This document shows, in pieces, positions 63,339 to 64,000 of a DNA stretch of 64,000 nt. Origin of the DNA: Pseudothioglobus sp905182815 (GTDB taxonomy: Bacteria > Pseudomonadota > Gammaproteobacteria > PS1 > Pseudothioglobaceae). Under the pieces are notes generated by a model. That model had not been told where the DNA came from and did no database searches. It was given only the letters and a program-made list of their open reading frames with translations. Positions within the stretch are counted from its first letter, which is position 1. Each line of letters begins with the position of its first letter. The stretch spans positions 868,001 through 932,000 of the forward strand of contig NZ_CP159805.1 of assembly GCF_048087625.1 (NCBI RefSeq). Direction: 5' to 3'. The position numbers and the translations under genes were made by a program.

Positions 63339-64000
63339 AATATTTAAAGTTTATATTGTTATTCAATCTATTATTGTCATTTTCAGCTAATGCACTTTTA
63401 GAAGTAAATATTTTAAAATCTAAAGAGGCTGCTTTTCCTATAGTTATTGCTCCTTTTGAAATAATTGGCGATTCAAAAGAAAATGTAGACATCGCTAAAA
63501 TTATTAGAGATAATTTAAATAGATCAGGCCAATTTAGTGCCTTAAGTACTGATGCATTGGTAACAAATCAAATTGATTTTAACTTTTGGAAAGAACGTAA
63601 AAAAGATGCTGTTGTTTTTGGAAAAGTTGAGCAAATAAGCCCAAAGGTTTACAACATATATATTTATATTTATGATGTCTTTTCTGAAAAAAGCTTATAT
63701 CAAAAAAAGATTACTGTTAGTAACTCTGGCTTTAGAAGAATGGCTCATTTCCTAAGTGATAAAATTTATTATGTCCTTCTTGGACAAAAAGGCTCTTTTA
63801 ACACTAGGCTGTCATATGTTACTGTGACTGATAATAATAGTGGTGGCCGAACATACAGGCTTCAAATATCCGATTCTGATGGAGAAAATCCTCAAACAAT
63901 TGTAAGGCAATCAAATCCGATTTTATCTCCAGCCTGGTCAAAAGATCAGCAAAAACTTGCTTATGTTTCTTTTAAAAATAATAGATCTGAAGTTTTTGTT
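63335..64000 (+). CDS. tolB: Tol-Pal system protein TolB (C-terminus outside window)
   Basis: TolB is a periplasmic beta-propeller of the Tol-Pal system that keeps the outer membrane attached. The GTG start at 63335 overlaps the iscX stop (GTGA). The frame is open to the window end (222 codons). A signal peptide (KFILLFNLLLSFSANA) is followed by the N-terminal domain (FPIVIAPFEIIG, NLNRSGQFSAL, FGKVEQI) and the first propeller blades (LSYVTVTDNNSGGRTYRLQI, NPILSPAWSKDQQKLAYVSF). tolQRA are not seen upstream. Confidence 0.93.
   Translation, partial: MKYLKFILLFNLLLSFSANALLEVNILKSKEAAFPIVIAPFEIIGDSKENVDIAKIIRDNLNRSGQFSALSTDALVTNQIDFNFWKERKKDAVVFGKVEQISPKVYNIYIYIYDVFSEKSLYQKKITVSNSGFRRMAHFLSDKIYYVLLGQKGSFNTRLSYVTVTDNNSGGRTYRLQISDSDGENPQTIVRQSNPILSPAWSKDQQKLAYVSFKNNRSEVFV

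Noticed and set aside
1..64000. CRISPR arrays, insertion sequences, prophage or integron
   Set aside because: Looked for regular direct repeats with spacers, transposase or integrase motifs and found none.

Overview
The window is AT-rich and densely coded, with many 1-14 base gene overlaps. It reads as chromosomal DNA of a small-genome marine gammaproteobacterium. Gammaproteobacterial markers are tdh/kbl, pntAB, a CreBC-like two-component pair, dadA-alr, the rnc-era-recO-pdxJ-acpS operon, bamD, spoT and iscX-tolB. A green-type proteorhodopsin points to surface seawater. My best guess is the SUP05/Arctic96BD-19 (Ca. Thioglobus) neighbourhood, but no marker gene here proves it. I see no insertion sequence, prophage or CRISPR array.

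Layout. 0-6.5 kb (minus): a partial secreted protein, the threonine-to-glycine pair kbl-tdh, transhydrogenase pntAB and a 7Fe ferredoxin. 6.6-11.2 kb: a UPF0324 permease, two small unknowns, a Rieske oxygenase and a secreted 5'-nucleotidase. 11.3-13.8 kb: a light island with proteorhodopsin (own promoter region, terminators on both sides), a DUF2256 mini-protein and a photolyase of the FeS-BCP type that seems to have lost its iron-sulfur ligands. 13.9-18.9 kb: an RND permease translationally coupled to pseudouridine kinase and a frameshifted pseudouridine-5'-phosphate glycosidase. 18.9-23.2 kb: small proteins, a PhyH oxygenase, a class V PLP enzyme and an unusual GntR / class II aldolase-adducin fusion. 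23.3-31.3 kb: pta, the ETF / ETF-quinone oxidoreductase electron route (etfB also frameshifted), rhlE and a CreBC-like pair.

31.3-38.3 kb: a non-coding stretch with hairpins and a 50-codon ORF, a periplasmic peroxiredoxin, a GIY-YIG protein, an MFS permease, a DUF1185 / cupin / PHYHD1-like oxygenase cluster and dadA-alr. 38.5-44.4 kb: glyA-nrdR-radA, then a B12 uptake and activation module: a cobalamin riboswitch, a BtuB-like TonB receptor and cobO. 44.4-51.2 kb: pheA-hisC-tyrA-aroA, lepB, a possible cobD remnant and ctpA. 51.3-53.3 kb: tRNA-Arg(CCG) and small genes. 53.4-58.4 kb: lgt-thyA-rnc-era-recO-pdxJ-acpS. 58.4-64 kb: ssb, an MFS permease, bamD, spoT, iscX and the start of tolB.

Themes. 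The cell gains energy from light (proteorhodopsin) and can feed electrons from amino-acid or acyl oxidation into quinone through ETF and ETF-QO. It salvages rather than makes B12 as far as this window shows. The most novel-looking items are the GntR-aldolase fusion with its PLP partner and candidate operator, the photolyase lacking cluster ligands, and the DUF1185/cupin/PHYHD1-like cluster. Two single-base frameshifts in otherwise well conserved genes may be real or may be sequencing errors, and should be settled before biology is read into them.
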